Shown: one piece after another, positions 44,106 through 53,949 of the stretch
How the letters are laid out: every line of letters begins with the position of its first letter
How positions within the stretch are numbered: the stretch's first letter is position 1
Origin: Aequorivita sublithincola DSM 14238
Lineage (GTDB): Bacteria; Bacteroidota; Bacteroidia; Flavobacteriales; Flavobacteriaceae
Assembly (NCBI RefSeq): GCF_000265385.1
Contig: NC_018013.1
Location: forward strand, 2,445,001-2,509,000
Length of the DNA stretch: 64,000 bases
Direction: 5' to 3'
Notes under the pieces: generated by a model
The model's database searches: none
Told to the model about the DNA's origin: nothing
The model's input: only the letters and a program-made list of their open reading frames with translations
Made by a program: the position numbers and the translations under genes

Positions 44106-45356
44106 TTATAACTTTTCGTAAATATTAAACTCAATATCTTTTTTAGTTTTCTCTACAGATATTCCGTAAGAAAGCAAGTCTTTTTGCGCTTGTTCAAAAT
44201 CGTTTTTATCAATGAGAAACTCATATTTACCGTCTAAATTAGTTTCGTCAACTAAAATTATATTATAGAATTGAGCTATGTTCTTCATCAATAAATTAAT
44301 ATCAACATTGGAAAAAGTTAAATATTTATCGTTATCGCCGGTATGTGACATAACTTCGCCACTTCCATTTTCTAATTTTGATTTGTCCCGAACTTTAAGA
44401 ATATAAACAACCGCATTTTGAGTTTCAATTTTTTCTTGCAGGTCTAAAGCGGTCAAGATTTTCTCTTTGATTATTGTTAACTGTTCCATAAAAATTTCCA
44501 TATCAAAATGTTCTTTTTTAAGGTTTGTGTTTAAGTAAAGAAGGTTAAAGTTTTTTTCTTCCAAATCGGTTGGAATTATTATCTCTGAAACTGGCTTTCT
44601 CGTAACCTTTGAAAGTATATTTTTTAGACCAGTATTTAAATCGATGTATTTTCCCGATGGCAATGAAAAGCTACTTGATTTTGGGTCGGATTTATCGGCA
44701 AAAGTTAGATTAAAAGAATAAATATTAGATTTCAATTCACTAAATTCTGTCAAAGTTTTTGATATGCTCGTTTTTATATATTTTTCGGATAATTTTTCAT
44801 CTGTCTTTAAAGGTTTGGGTTTATTTTCTGGTTGCCAATTTGGGTCGCTAATTATTTTGTTTATGGTTTCTTTGTCTAATTCTTCTGGAATACCTATCCA
44901 CCTAACCAAGTTGTTTTTATCAATTATTACGGTAGTAGGCAAAGAACTTATTTTATAATTTTTTTGAGTTTCTTTGCTTTGGTCACTTGCAACTATAGTC
45001 TCAAAATTAATTTTATTCATAATTCGTTTTGCTATTTTGGGTGTTTCATCTGTTAATGAAACGAAAGCAATATTTGAATTATCTTTAAATTCATTTTGTA
45101 ATTGATTAAAATGTGGTACAGATTTTAAACAAGGTGCACACCAAGTTGCCCAAAAGTCAATAACTAAAAATTTATCTTTAAGCTCTTTATATTTTGGAAT
45201 ATTACTAATAAAATCCGTAATTTTTATATCCTCGACTTTTTCGCCAAGTACCAAATAATTTTCATTCAGTTTTGGTTCGGTTTTCTCTTTCTTTTTTTCT
45301 TTTTCTTGACAAGAAATCAACGTGAAAATTATCAGAAAGATTGTTAAATACTTCAT
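44106..45356 (-). CDS. Lipoprotein TlpA-like thioredoxin with C-terminal DUF3738-like region
   Basis: The 416-aa protein has a lipoprotein signal (MKYLTIFLIIFTLISCQEK, lipobox Cys at about 16), a thioredoxin domain with FWATWCAPCLKSVPHFNQL (active site CAPC) and SSLPTTVIIDKNNLVRWIG. The second half (LLYLNTNLKKEHFDMEIFMEQLTIIKEKI, VVYILKVRDKSKL) resembles the TIGR03435/DUF3738 region seen fused to TlpA in Bacteroidota. Probably anchored in the envelope. Cassette gene. Confidence 0.82.
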   Translation of the reverse strand: MKYLTIFLIIFTLISCQEKEKKKEKTEPKLNENYLVLGEKVEDIKITDFISNIPKYKELKDKFLVIDFWATWCAPCLKSVPHFNQLQNEFKDNSNIAFVSLTDETPKIAKRIMNKINFETIVASDQSKETQKNYKISSLPTTVIIDKNNLVRWIGIPEELDKETINKIISDPNWQPENKPKPLKTDEKLSEKYIKTSISKTLTEFSELKSNIYSFNLTFADKSDPKSSSFSLPSGKYIDLNTGLKNILSKVTRKPVSEIIIPTDLEEKNFNLLYLNTNLKKEHFDMEIFMEQLTIIKEKILTALDLQEKIETQNAVVYILKVRDKSKLENGSGEVMSHTGDNDKYLTFSNVDINLLMKNIAQFYNIILVDETNLDGKYEFLIDKNDFEQAQKDLLSYGISVEKTKKDIEFNIYEKL

Positions 45357-45375
45357 ATTTTGTTTTTTTTAGCTT

Positions 45376-45576
45376 GTTGCCAACGGTTAGTATAAAAGAA
45401 GTAGGGCTGTAAATAAGCAATAAATTTTCGGATTAACCACAAGCCAAATCTTTTGCATTTTGTTTTATATTATTGTTCTAAAAGCCAAATCAAAAGATTT
45501 GGCGACCTCATAAATATGCCTTAACCATTGGGTTTAGCACTTACTTGCCCTATTTTTTTTATACATTGTTGGCAAC
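45376..45576. repeat. attC-like palindrome, E type (copy 2, identical to 61254-61454 inside)
   Basis: It opens GTTGCCAACGGTTAGTATAA and closes TATACATTGTTGGCAAC. The body is identical to that next to the second Cas4-like gene, whereas the sequences before the opening AACG differ between the two sites. It belongs to the Cas4-like unit. Confidence 0.88.
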
Positions 45577-45586
45577 AGTGCTTCTT

Positions 45587-46711
45587 TTATTCACTATCCT
45601 TATTCTTTCTTTTCAGATGACTTGGAAAAATTACATATTTTAAATTTAAATCCATTTTATTATATGGCATTTGAAGTGTTTCAGAAGTACCAGTTTTATG
45701 AGCGCAATATTTGTTTACAATGCAAGCTCCACACTTTTCGCTATTAGCAATGAATTGAAAATTTTGTATTTTATTAATAACCAAATCTCTAACATTTGTA
45801 TGTATGTTTTTTAAAGCCACTAAATTTTCGTCCGATTTAATTACTTTTACTGATACATTATGAATATATGGTTTCTCAAATTCATAATCATAAAACCAAT
45901 ATATTAAAATCCCATAATCAATTTTATAATCTAATATGTATTTTATGTACGATGAAAGTTGTATTAAATGATTAGAATAGAATGAATTTAGAGAAAAATT
46001 TTGTTCATTAAGTTTTCGTTCATAATATGGTGATTCTTTATCTAAATCTTTTTTTAAAAATTTAAATTTTTCTTCGACAACAAAATATTTATCATTTGGG
46101 TCTTTAAAAATATAATCAGGTTGACCAATGTAATTTTCTTGAGTATTAATAAAGTATTTGTTTTCTTTATCGTGACCAGAAAAGATTAATTTACAACTCT
46201 TAATTTTTCTTATAGTATTATTATTTAAAACACTATCTTCAAAATAGTCTGAAAATGATTCTTTTTCTAAATTTAACTTATTAATTAATCTTAATTTTTC
46301 GTGGAAATATTTCCCGACATTTCTTTTCTGTTTACCTGTTGGAAATTCTATTTCAAATGATTTGGATATCGAAAAACTTGCTGGGCAATAATCATAATTA
46401 GCTAAATCAGTTGCTGTTATAAAATCCTTTTCATTAAATGATTTTAATTTTATCTGTGATAAATCCTTTTTTATTTCAACTTCTTTCAATAATTCTTCTA
46501 TAACTCCAGAATTGCTATATTTCCAAATCCATTTATCTACTGTAAAACCGTTTGGATAAGTGTCGACTCTTAATTCTTGATAATATCTTCCATAAATATC
46601 CTCAAGTTTATTTTTATAGCCGTTTATAAAATCTTGATTTGAAAAGCCAATTTTTTCAAATAAATAATCTAAAAAAATTCGCTGTTTTTCGCTAAATGGC
46701 TTCCAAATCAT
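45587..46711 (-). CDS. Cas4/RecB-like PD-(D/E)XK nuclease with Cys cluster, copy 1 of 2
   Basis: The 374-aa protein carries a RecB/Cas4-like nuclease core: an N-terminal Cys in ATDLANYDYCPASFSIS (about residue 111), KYFHEKLRLI (His motif), GQPDYIFKDPNDKYFVVEEKFKF (the D-x(n)-E-x-K site, about 216-238), and C-terminal Cys residues in KCGACIVNKYC that could complete a 4Fe-4S cluster. No CRISPR array or cas1 is nearby, so it is a solo Cas4-like nuclease. The protein is identical to the copy at 61465. Cassette gene, plausible defence or DNA-processing role. Confidence 0.8.
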   Translation of the reverse strand: MIWKPFSEKQRIFLDYLFEKIGFSNQDFINGYKNKLEDIYGRYYQELRVDTYPNGFTVDKWIWKYSNSGVIEELLKEVEIKKDLSQIKLKSFNEKDFITATDLANYDYCPASFSISKSFEIEFPTGKQKRNVGKYFHEKLRLINKLNLEKESFSDYFEDSVLNNNTIRKIKSCKLIFSGHDKENKYFINTQENYIGQPDYIFKDPNDKYFVVEEKFKFLKKDLDKESPYYERKLNEQNFSLNSFYSNHLIQLSSYIKYILDYKIDYGILIYWFYDYEFEKPYIHNVSVKVIKSDENLVALKNIHTNVRDLVINKIQNFQFIANSEKCGACIVNKYCAHKTGTSETLQMPYNKMDLNLKYVIFPSHLKRKNKDSE

Positions 46712-46741
46712 ATTAGCTAAATTTAATTATTTTTTTGCATT

Positions 46742-46876
46742 GTTGCCAACGTTGATGTATATGAGATGTGGCGTGATTTAGCACGAACCTCTCCAAATAT
46801 AAACTAACTTTGGGAAATCCAAAGATTTTCCAAAGTAGCACTTACCAAGCCATAGCTTATATACGGTGTTGGCAAC
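46742..46876. repeat. attC-like palindrome, D type (copy 2)
   Basis: It opens GTTGCCAACGTTGATGTATAT and closes TTATATACGGTGTTGGCAAC with D-type arms (GTATATGAGATGTGGC). It belongs to the type II restriction-modification unit and differs by several bases from the D palindrome of the 207-aa unit. Confidence 0.82.
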
Positions 46877-46881
46877 TGGCT

Positions 46882-47634
46882 TTATTTCCGTTCTATTGTA
46901 ACCCAAGATTTATCAAATCCGATTGCATCGAGTATTTTTTCCTTGTCCAATCTTTCGGGTTGTTTTATTGTTAAAATCAAGGTGTGTTCAGGAATTTCCT
47001 CGTGAATTGTAAATTGTGAACCGTGTGGTTGCCAAGTAAATCGTTTAGTTGTAGTTCCTTTTATAAAACCCTCCAAATTTCCTCGTGGATTCCAGATAAA
47101 ATTGAAAAGTTCTGGGTCATATCGTATTGTGTCAAATTCAAATACTGCGACTTGTGAAAGGTCGTTTGATTTTACAAGTACAACAGTCCTTAAATTCTTG
47201 AATTTTTCCCGAACCGATGAAACTCGTTCATTCCAAATTTCCAGAACCTGTTCGCCAACTTCATTTGGGTCGGCAGTTATGTCAATTGTTCCGCCATAAG
47301 AGTAAACAGGCGAATTACGTCCAGAAATTAAGCGGACTTGTTTTAGATTTTTAAAATCTTTTACATTTGACTTTACGGTTTTTGCTCCGCAAGCTGTGTT
47401 TCCCATTACAACATCGTCAAGTCCGACATTTGAAGGTTTCCAATCCGCTCCGATGCAGATTGCAAAGATTTGTTCCCATTCCGAACCTTCAAGGTCGCCA
47501 CGACCTTTGCTTGCTAAAAGATAAACGATTTCTTGTCCGAGCAAGTAGGGGAAATCTGAATTGAATTGGTTTAGTGGAAAAGCAGCAACCGATTTATTGA
47601 CTGTTCTTAATTTTGGTGAGTTGCGTTTTGCCAT
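46882..47634 (-). CDS. Putative type II restriction endonuclease
   Basis: The 250-aa protein directly follows the cytosine methyltransferase on the same strand (one-base overlap). I do not recognise the exact family, but LEGSEWEQIFAICIGA ... GLDDVVMGNTACGAKTVKSN (about residues 49-92) has the order E, D, then G-x-K expected for a PD-(D/E)XK restriction nuclease, and the size fits. Pairing with the methyltransferase is the main argument. The recognition site cannot be read from the sequence. Confidence 0.7.
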   Translation of the reverse strand: MAKRNSPKLRTVNKSVAAFPLNQFNSDFPYLLGQEIVYLLASKGRGDLEGSEWEQIFAICIGADWKPSNVGLDDVVMGNTACGAKTVKSNVKDFKNLKQVRLISGRNSPVYSYGGTIDITADPNEVGEQVLEIWNERVSSVREKFKNLRTVVLVKSNDLSQVAVFEFDTIRYDPELFNFIWNPRGNLEGFIKGTTTKRFTWQPHGSQFTIHEEIPEHTLILTIKQPERLDKEKILDAIGFDKSWVTIERK

Positions 47635-48614
47635 TAACTTGGATTGTATTTTAAATCATATTCTCTCAAAACGCTTGCTGGTTCGAGCGTGCTTGCAACA
47701 TAAGGAAGTAATTTTTGAACAACTGCCTTAATCATATTTACAGGTACTGCATTTCCTGCTTGTTTTTTTGCCTGCGCATCGCTAACAATGATTTTATACC
47801 AATCTGGAAAGCCTTGCAGTCTGAACATTTCTCTTGGCGTTAAACGTCTTTCTCCATTTACTAAAAGGTAATTATGCGAAGCTCCTGAACGAAGTGCGCA
47901 AGAATAAGGGTATGAACAAATATTACCCGATTTATTTTCGTGCCAAATTGATGGGTAATATGATGATTTATGCTTTTCTTTTCTTTTTTCTTGAATAAAA
48001 TCGGACGCAAAATATTTTTCTTCCACTTTGGTTTCTAAAATTTCATTTAAAGATTTGTATGGTTTTTCGGGATTTGGAAACGTGAACATTATCGGTTCTC
48101 GGTGACCAACTATTACAACTCTTTCACGCTTTTGTGGTAATCCATAGTCTAAAGCGTTCAGGACGCTATATTGAACGTGATAACCTAAATCTTTTAGGGA
48201 TTGAACAATAACTTTTAGAGTTTTTCCTTGGTCGTGTCCAACAAGTTGTTTTACATTTTCGAGAATAAATGCTTTTGGCCTTTTAGCTTCTATTATTCTT
48301 GCTATATCAAAAAAAAGTGTTCCTCTTGTGTCATTCAAACCTTTCATTTGTCCAATGATACTGAAAGGCTGGCAGGGAAATCCGCCAAAAAGAATGTCGT
48401 GGTCAGGAATATCTTTTTCATTGATTTTGGTAATATCTCCAAAAGGTTTTTCTCCAAAATTTGCTTCGTAACTTTCTTGAGCATATTTGTCAATGTCTGA
48501 AGAAAACACACAATCGGGCTGAATGTCGTTTTCTTCGCAAGCCTCCTCAAAGGCTACTCTAAAACCTCCAATTCCACAAAAGAGGTCAATAAATTTTAGT
48601 TTTTCTCTATACAT
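47634..48614 (-). CDS. DNA (cytosine-5-)-methyltransferase
   Basis: The 326-aa enzyme has the C5-methyltransferase motifs in order: I FIDLFCGIGGFRVAFEEA (about 8-25), IV GGFPCQPFSIIG with the catalytic Cys (about 75-86), VI FILENVKQL, VIII LPQKRERVVIVG, and X AKKQAGNAVPVNMI. It protects host DNA from the partner nuclease that overlaps its stop codon. The whole R-M pair is one cassette, bounded by GTTGGCAAC (46868) and GTTGCCAAC (48694). Confidence 0.95.
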   Translation of the reverse strand: MYREKLKFIDLFCGIGGFRVAFEEACEENDIQPDCVFSSDIDKYAQESYEANFGEKPFGDITKINEKDIPDHDILFGGFPCQPFSIIGQMKGLNDTRGTLFFDIARIIEAKRPKAFILENVKQLVGHDQGKTLKVIVQSLKDLGYHVQYSVLNALDYGLPQKRERVVIVGHREPIMFTFPNPEKPYKSLNEILETKVEEKYFASDFIQEKRKEKHKSSYYPSIWHENKSGNICSYPYSCALRSGASHNYLLVNGERRLTPREMFRLQGFPDWYKIIVSDAQAKKQAGNAVPVNMIKAVVQKLLPYVASTLEPASVLREYDLKYNPS

Positions 48615-48693
48615 ATTGTAAAGATAATTATCTATTTAATTGATTTAGCTTAATTCCGAAATTTTAATTAACAGCCGAGCTTTTCTTTAGCTT

Positions 48694-49210
48694 GTTGCCA
48701 ACGTTAAGCGGATATGATCCGTACCGTCTCAAGACCTTTTATAAAGATACTATAATTCGGAAAATTGGAATAGCTTTAAATGATATGCCGAAAAAAGGTA
48801 TGGGTTATATCCGCCTGTTGTGTTTAGGTTTTTTGGGCCCACCCATGGATCTTTTGGCAACAACAAAACCGGAGTTTTGGCGACCCGGCATACAGCTGCT
48901 GCGCAAGAGTGCCTGGGCGATTTTTTGATATGCGGTTTATCCTTTGGATAAACAGCCGTCTCAAAAAGTAATTTTAAGCCCGCAATGCGCTAAAAATCAG
49001 GGCACAAAAGGCAGCGAACCCTTGACATTGTGATTTTTTTTCGCTACCTTGACCAAGTCTTCTTACGTTGACAACGTTTGGAAATGCCAATTTCCACGAT
49101 GCAATCGACAAGACTTGGACGCACAAGTGCGTTTTCTGTCCAGATTTTCCCCGCTAAAAAACCAATTTAAAATTCGGCCAGAACAATAGGTCGGTAAAAT
49201 TAGATGCAAC
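48694..49210. repeat. 511-bp non-coding cassette, copy 2
   Basis: AAC-to-AAC length is 511 bp (48700-49210), the same as the other two copies, with only a few base differences (for example GACATTGTG against GACATCGTG in copy 1). It lies between the type II R-M unit and the R-M-S unit. It contains a possible promoter (TTGACA ... 20 nt ... TACCTTGA) pointing to the right, against the array direction. Confidence 0.8.
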
Positions 49211-49336
49211 GGTTAGTATATGAAAAGTAGGCGATTTCGAAGCACGAAACTTTCGGTTAAGCACAAAGTTTGATACGAGCCAAAAGCCTTGATTCTACTA
49301 CTATTTCGCCTATTTTTTATATACATTGTTACCTGC
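49206..49336. repeat. attC-like palindrome, F type (copy 1)
   Basis: It opens GCAACGGTTAGTATATG and closes TTATATACATTGTTACCTGC, with arms GTATATGAAAAGTAGGCG / CGCCTATTTTTTATATAC. It belongs to the R-M-S unit, whose boxes are GTTACCTGC (49328-49336) and GCAGGTAAC (52960-52968). Confidence 0.82.
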
Positions 49337-49437
49337 TGGCTTTATTTTTTCGTCCGTCTGTTAGCGTTGGCAAGACATACTCTTTTGCAATTTTGGGCTT
49401 TAGCGTTGGCTGGTGCGAATTGCAAATGTGTATGGCT

Positions 49438-50565
49438 TTAAGCGTTGGCATTTTTAGTCATTTTATTTAATTCTTTCTTTTTTCTTTCTACATACAAAAC
49501 AACGTCTTTAATTACCAATTTATGAATGGCAGAAATAACAGTTTCCATTTTTTCATAGTCTGGCTTATTGTCTTTTACTGGAAGTGAAATATTTAAAACA
49601 TCAGCATCTTTTGCATAAAAATTTCTTCCATAATTAAATTGTCCGTTGTAAGATGATTTGTGAATTGCAGAAGTAACAAAGATTGATGCAAGCTTGGTCA
49701 AATTGTCAGTATGAACAACCGCAATATGGTCGTCTCCGCCATATTTGAAATTCCTGTATTTAGCTGAACCAAACATATCAATTGTTGTGGTGTTTTCTGA
49801 AAATAACTTTACGTTATTTCCAATAAATGCAGAAACGCCTTCGTCTGTTTCGCCTGCGGTTATAAAAGGTAAAGTGCCTTTTATTCTGTCTGCACTTTTA
49901 AGACGTTTTCCACGTGTAGATTTTCCAAAAAGATTTTCAAGATTAAAAACATCCCAATTTAATTTATCTAAATTACGTAGAGTATTTTTTTCGTTTTCAG
50001 ATAAATGGTAATTACTTAATCCATTTTCTCTTAAAAATATATCTAGTTTATCAATACGGTCAATTTCTATTCTCGCTAAAGTGTTTTGAATAAAATCGAA
50101 ATCTATACTTCCATTTTTTATAGGTAGTTGAATTTTTGTTTTATTCATAGCTACACGGTTAAATTTATTCCCGTAATCATACTTTTTAGAAGTTGAAATT
50201 ATACTTGCAGAAATTATGGCACTTGCTATTGATTTATTGAATGGTTTAAATTTTGGAACTAAATGTTGAATATGAGAATACCCAATAAAATCTTTTTCTT
50301 GGTAAAACATAGTTTCTGCACCTAAAGTAGTGTCAGAACACGTAATAGAATTACCTATATTATTTGCTTCTAAATTAGAAAAACCCATTACACCATTGTC
50401 AATTGATGAGTTAGATACTAATGGAACTTTGCCATTTTCATTGATTATTTCTTCATTCTGTAATCGATAATATTTTGTTGGATTAATTTCAAATAAGTCA
50501 CCTAATTTAAATTCACCCCACTCAACATTTTTCAGTTTTTCGTTAAGTGGGGATTCTACTTTCCC
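49438..50565 (-). CDS. Restriction specificity (S) subunit, probably made as a -1 frameshift extension of the RM protein
   Basis: From the first ATG (50388) this frame gives 316 aa, but it is open further upstream to 50568 and there encodes [20 protein letters not shown], the conserved start of an S-subunit target recognition domain. No ATG, GTG or TTG exists in that stretch. The second domain ([19 protein letters not shown] ... [13 protein letters not shown]) is present, so S has two recognition domains. The frame begins exactly at the slippery site where the RM frame ends. Fusion would give about 1,048 aa. A frameshift mutation is the alternative. Confidence 0.75.
   Translation of the reverse strand, partial: GKVESPLNEKLKNVEWGEFKLGDLFEINPTKYYRLQNEEIINENGKVPLVSNSSIDNGVMGFSNLEANNIGNSITCSDTTLGAETMFYQEKDFIGYSHIQHLVPKFKPFNKSIASAIISASIISTSKKYDYGNKFNRVAMNKTKIQLPIKNGSIDFDFIQNTLARIEIDRIDKLDIFLRENGLSNYHLSENEKNTLRNLDKLNWDVFNLENLFGKSTRGKRLKSADRIKGTLPFITAGETDEGVSAFIGNNVKLFSENTTTIDMFGSAKYRNFKYGGDDHIAVVHTDNLTKLASIFVTSAIHKSSYNGQFNYGRNFYAKDADVLNISLPVKDNKPDYEKMETVISAIHKLVIKDVVLYVERKKKELNKMTKNANA
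50516..50565 (-). promoter_or_regulatory. -1 ribosomal frameshift signal (slippery heptamer plus stem-loop)
   Basis: On the minus strand the heptamer GGGAAAG (50565-50559, read G GGA AAG in the RM frame) is followed at once by the RM stop codon TAG. After a 6-nt spacer an 11-bp stem forms between CCCCACTTAAC (50552-50542) and GTTGAGTGGGG (50526-50516) with one G-U wobble and a 15-nt loop. A shift of -1 continues into the S frame. Confidence 0.7.
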
Positions 50566-52583
50566 AAGCTATCACCTTTTTGTTTTAAAATAGTTCCTAC
50601 TTCCCAAGTTAAATAATCACTTACTGTTTTTTTGAAATCTTTTATAGTAGGTTTGGTGTATATTGATGCGGATTGATTCCAATCCGCCCCATTATTTGGG
50701 TCTATTGTACCTTCGTAATATTCTTTTTCTGTAAAAATTATAAGTTTGCTTTTGCCAAAACGAACTAGGTTTACTACTTCTTCATAACGTTCTTTTGCTT
50801 TGTCTGTATCTTTTAAATTGTTACTTGCCTTTCTACGGTTGCTTCTTGTGTATCCATCATTTGAAAAATCAATAAATTTCACCATTTCATCTTTGTGGTG
50901 TTTTTCATTTACTTTAAAAACATAGATATTGGTGTTAACACTTGATTTACCAATAAAAATATCCACTGGCATTTTGATACTTGCTAAAAGCGTGTGTTTT
51001 GCCAAAATTCGTTTATTGTAGTCAATGGCTTTACCTGAACCTGACGAGTTTTGAATAATGATTGCACCATAACCTTTGTTCATCATTCCTAAAGCTTTTT
51101 CCACGAAGTTCATTCCGTTCCCCAAAGCGGAATAAGGCGGATTTAAGATAAAAGCATCAGCAGGGAATTTACTGTCTATTTTACCAAAACCATATTTTCC
51201 GTCAAAATCTTTTATTGAGTCAATGTTCAAGATATTAGAACTACCATCACCCATAAGTATCATATTCAAAATCGCTAACATATATATATCAGGAAGCAAT
51301 TCTAAACCAAGTAATTGTTCTGCTTTAATTTTTATTTCTTTATGTGTGAGTTCTTCAGGCGATTTTACATTGTTTTTTGCATCATTAAGCATTTCATTCA
51401 TTGCAGCAACCAATAAACCTGCTGAACCTGTCGCAAAATCCCATACATAAGAATCTTTGTTTACTCTTGTTAGTTTTACCAAAAGTGAGGCAACATAATT
51501 GGGTGTAAGCACAACATCATTTAGCTTATCTTGGGAAAATCCAAGCCAACCGTACATTTCATTAAAAAGCTTTCCTGTAAAGTCTGTCGTTAAGCCTATT
51601 TTGTAATAAATACCTAAATCATCTACAATTTTGGTAAACACTCTTTTAAGTTGACTTTCTCCATTTTCAACTTTGTTAATATTCTCCGTTGTTAATGTAT
51701 TGTCTAAAGCTCTTGTAACAAATTGTTTCTTCTCGTTAGGTATATCTTTAATGTCTAAAAATGCTTTTATTTTTCGTAAAATAATATCACCATCTCTATT
51801 ACCCTTTTCAACAGAAGATTTTAAATCAGATTTATCTAATGCAGTAACTTTATTAGGCACTCCGATTGTAGCCATAATTGATGCAGCAACTAAATAAACA
51901 CGGTCTTTTTCACTGATTCCTTTTTCGTTGTCAAAAATATGTTGATTAAGTTTAGTAAGAGTTTGGTCAATTTCTCTTTCGCGTTGCTCTTTTAGTTTTT
52001 CAAGTTCTTCTCGTGAGAGTTGTAGCGTTTTTACTTTTCCAATAAATGCATCAAAGTTTTTTGGTGCTAAAAATGAAAAGTCCGAATATTCGTCAACTTT
52101 CTGTCCTGCACCCAAATTGCTTTTTGAAACATAATAAACGCCAATTTCTTGATGAATTTTCCCTGCTTCACTTTTGTAGCCTGTCATTCCGATAGCGATA
52201 ATATCGGTATAACTAGTATGATGAAGCAAAGCGTTTGCATAATGAACCGCACCATTTACAGCAAACGAGTTGATGTTTTTAAAATTAGGTTCGTTTTTAG
52301 CTGTTCTATTTTCAACTTGTCCGTCTTTGTCAAGTTTTACGAGTTTGTCTTTATATCCCTTGTATTCAATAAGAATTGGGAAGAAGTCTAAATTTTTATC
52401 TTGCAGTAATATTTTAGCATCTGGTCGATTTGCACCTGCACCACCATTTTTCGTGAAATAGTCTGATAATGCTTTGTCAATTTCGGCATTTACAGATTCT
52501 TGCTCTAATTTATAAGGTAGCTTATATGATTTTAGCCATCCGTTTGCTAAATCCGCAATATTTGGTTCTATTGATTGTGCCAT
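50556..52583 (-). CDS. Type IIB/IIG-like restriction-methylation (RM) subunit
   Basis: The 675-aa protein joins an N-terminal nuclease-like region ([32 protein letters not shown], about residues 49-80, with D-x(n)-E-x-K) to an N6-adenine methyltransferase domain ([17 protein letters not shown] motif I at about 377-393; [12 protein letters not shown] motif IV NPPY). This is the layout of BcgI-like enzymes, which need an S subunit; the S frame follows in the -1 frame. Its ATG overlaps the stop of the HTH gene (TAATG). Confidence 0.87.
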   Translation of the reverse strand: MAQSIEPNIADLANGWLKSYKLPYKLEQESVNAEIDKALSDYFTKNGGAGANRPDAKILLQDKNLDFFPILIEYKGYKDKLVKLDKDGQVENRTAKNEPNFKNINSFAVNGAVHYANALLHHTSYTDIIAIGMTGYKSEAGKIHQEIGVYYVSKSNLGAGQKVDEYSDFSFLAPKNFDAFIGKVKTLQLSREELEKLKEQREREIDQTLTKLNQHIFDNEKGISEKDRVYLVAASIMATIGVPNKVTALDKSDLKSSVEKGNRDGDIILRKIKAFLDIKDIPNEKKQFVTRALDNTLTTENINKVENGESQLKRVFTKIVDDLGIYYKIGLTTDFTGKLFNEMYGWLGFSQDKLNDVVLTPNYVASLLVKLTRVNKDSYVWDFATGSAGLLVAAMNEMLNDAKNNVKSPEELTHKEIKIKAEQLLGLELLPDIYMLAILNMILMGDGSSNILNIDSIKDFDGKYGFGKIDSKFPADAFILNPPYSALGNGMNFVEKALGMMNKGYGAIIIQNSSGSGKAIDYNKRILAKHTLLASIKMPVDIFIGKSSVNTNIYVFKVNEKHHKDEMVKFIDFSNDGYTRSNRRKASNNLKDTDKAKERYEEVVNLVRFGKSKLIIFTEKEYYEGTIDPNNGADWNQSASIYTKPTIKDFKKTVSDYLTWEVGTILKQKGDSLGK

Positions 52584-52777
52584 TATTTTTTTCTTTCAAT
52601 TAGTAATTCTTTGACTTCCACATTTAAGATTTCCGCAATTATGTATAAATCTTCCAAACTCGGTTGTCTAACGTTACGAGCATATTCGTTAATCGTATTG
52701 TAACTTTTTCCTGTTTGTTTAGAAAGCCAAGTCTGTGAAATTCCTTTGTCTTTTAAGACTTCTTTAATTCGGTTCAT
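52583..52777 (-). CDS. Small Xre-family HTH regulator of the R-M cassette (C-protein-like)
   Basis: The 64-aa protein (MNRIKEVLKDKGISQTWLSKQTGKSYNTINEYARNVRQPSLEDLY) is a bare Cro/C1-type helix-turn-helix. It stands first in the operon with the RM gene (one-base overlap). Small controller proteins of this kind time the expression of restriction genes; here this is inferred from position. No operator was identified upstream. Confidence 0.82.
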   Translation of the reverse strand: MNRIKEVLKDKGISQTWLSKQTGKSYNTINEYARNVRQPSLEDLYIIAEILNVEVKELLIERKK

Positions 52778-52959
52778 TTGAAACCTAATTTTGTTTATTC
52801 GGGGTAAATATAGTAAAAGTTCCCTATTATACAGTGTAGATATTCATTGTATTGTCGTGGGTTGGAAAAGGGCAAGCTCTTTTAGTTTTTCAGCGTTGGC
52901 TTTTAGCGTTGGCAAAAAATAAATGTGCTTGACCGTGCGGTGGGCTTTTTTTTCAGCTT

Positions 52960-53096
52960 GCAGGTAACGGTTTTGTATATGAGCTGTGGCGTGTTTTGGC
53001 ACGAACCTCTCCAAATATAAACTAACTTTGGGAAATCCGCAGGATTTTCCAAGTGAGGACAGACCAAGCCATAGCTTATATACGGTGTTGTAAAAC
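52960..53096. repeat. attC-like palindrome, D type (copy 3)
   Basis: It opens GCAGGTAACGGTTTTGTATAT and closes TATACGGTGTTGTAAAAC. Body identical to 41194-41329 and 58079-58213. It belongs to the second copy of the 207-aa unit. The 180 bp to its left (52778-52959) are the upstream region of the HTH gene and contain two TTAGCGTTGG/TTGGC repeats, nothing else recognised. Confidence 0.88.
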
Positions 53097-53105
53097 GTTT
53101 TTTCC

Positions 53106-53729
53106 TCACTCAATTTCCATATAGATTAAAAAGAATTGTGGTATTTTATATTTCTCATACCAATTTTCAATGTCTATTCCACCTTGCGAAACTTCACAAT
53201 AACCTAAATTTCCTTTACTTGGGTCTCTATTTGGTGGCGTTATCAATGCGATTTGAAAAGGTTTATGCAGTTCAAATTCAAGACCGTCTGTTGTAATATT
53301 AATTTTTCTTAAACTAAAGTCGCCATCTTTAAACTCGCTTTTTGTGTCGAAGATTTTTTTGTTCAGAAATCTTGGGAAAAAGAAACCTATTTTTTCATAA
53401 TTCAGAATATTTTGCGTGATTAAACTAAATTGAAAGGTTGTGTCTATTTTAGGTAATCTTTCTTTTTCTGTGTTTAAAACTACCAACTCATTAAATAATT
53501 TTCCGTTTTGGTATTCTTTAATGATTAATTTATAGTTTTTTCCGTTCAGGGATTTTTTGTCATTCTCGTTTAGTGAGAATTTTAATTTTTCAATCCCTTG
53601 AAAATAATTCATTTGTAGGTCATTATTTTCTTTTGGAAAATCATAATCGGCTTTCAGTTCAAATTTTTCTTGAGCTTGTGATATTAATGAGCCGAAAATC
53701 AAGGTCAATACTAAAATCAGTCTTTTCAT
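53106..53729 (-). CDS. Exported 207-aa protein of unknown function, copy 2 of 3
   Basis: Identical protein to the genes at 41338 and 58223, with the same signal peptide and the same D-type palindrome at its 3' side. The sequence on its 5' side is identical up to GTTTTACAAC (53800-53809) and then diverges into another D-type palindrome, which marks the unit border. Confidence 0.8.
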   Translation of the reverse strand: MKRLILVLTLIFGSLISQAQEKFELKADYDFPKENNDLQMNYFQGIEKLKFSLNENDKKSLNGKNYKLIIKEYQNGKLFNELVVLNTEKERLPKIDTTFQFSLITQNILNYEKIGFFFPRFLNKKIFDTKSEFKDGDFSLRKINITTDGLEFELHKPFQIALITPPNRDPSKGNLGYCEVSQGGIDIENWYEKYKIPQFFLIYMEIE

Positions 53730-53799
53730 TTTATTGTTATTTTGTTAATATTTTAAAGACGAAAAAAATTTTGTTGTGGTGCTAAATTTTTTTCTAAAT

Positions 53800-53935
53800 G
53801 TTTTACAACGTGTTTGTATATGAGCTGTGGCGTGTTTTGGCACGAACCTCTCCAAATATAAACTAACTTTGGGAAATCCAAAGATTTTCCAAATGGGCAC
53901 AGACCAAGCCATAGCTTATATACGGTGTTGGCAAC
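53800..53935. repeat. attC-like palindrome, D type (copy 4)
   Basis: It opens GTTTTACAACGTGTTTGTATAT and closes TATACGGTGTTGGCAAC. The core reads AAATCCAAAGATTTTCC instead of the CCGCAGG form next to the 207-aa gene. It belongs to the 282-aa gene unit. Confidence 0.82.
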
Positions 53936-53949
53936 TGGCGCTCTCGCAC

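Noticed and set aside
48692..48928. Plus-strand frames of 78-104 aa in the 511-bp units (also 39822-40136 and 58924-59150)
   Set aside because: The frame lies across the attC-like palindrome, has no signal of a real protein, and in copy 1 extends into the start region of the opposite gene.
52844..53113. Minus-strand frames of 66-89 aa reading through D-type palindromes (also the N-terminal 58 codons of the frame ending at 40554, and 53753-53953)
   Set aside because: They translate the conserved palindrome itself; the same peptide (WRGSCQNTPQLIY) appears at each copy, so it reflects DNA repetition, not a gene.
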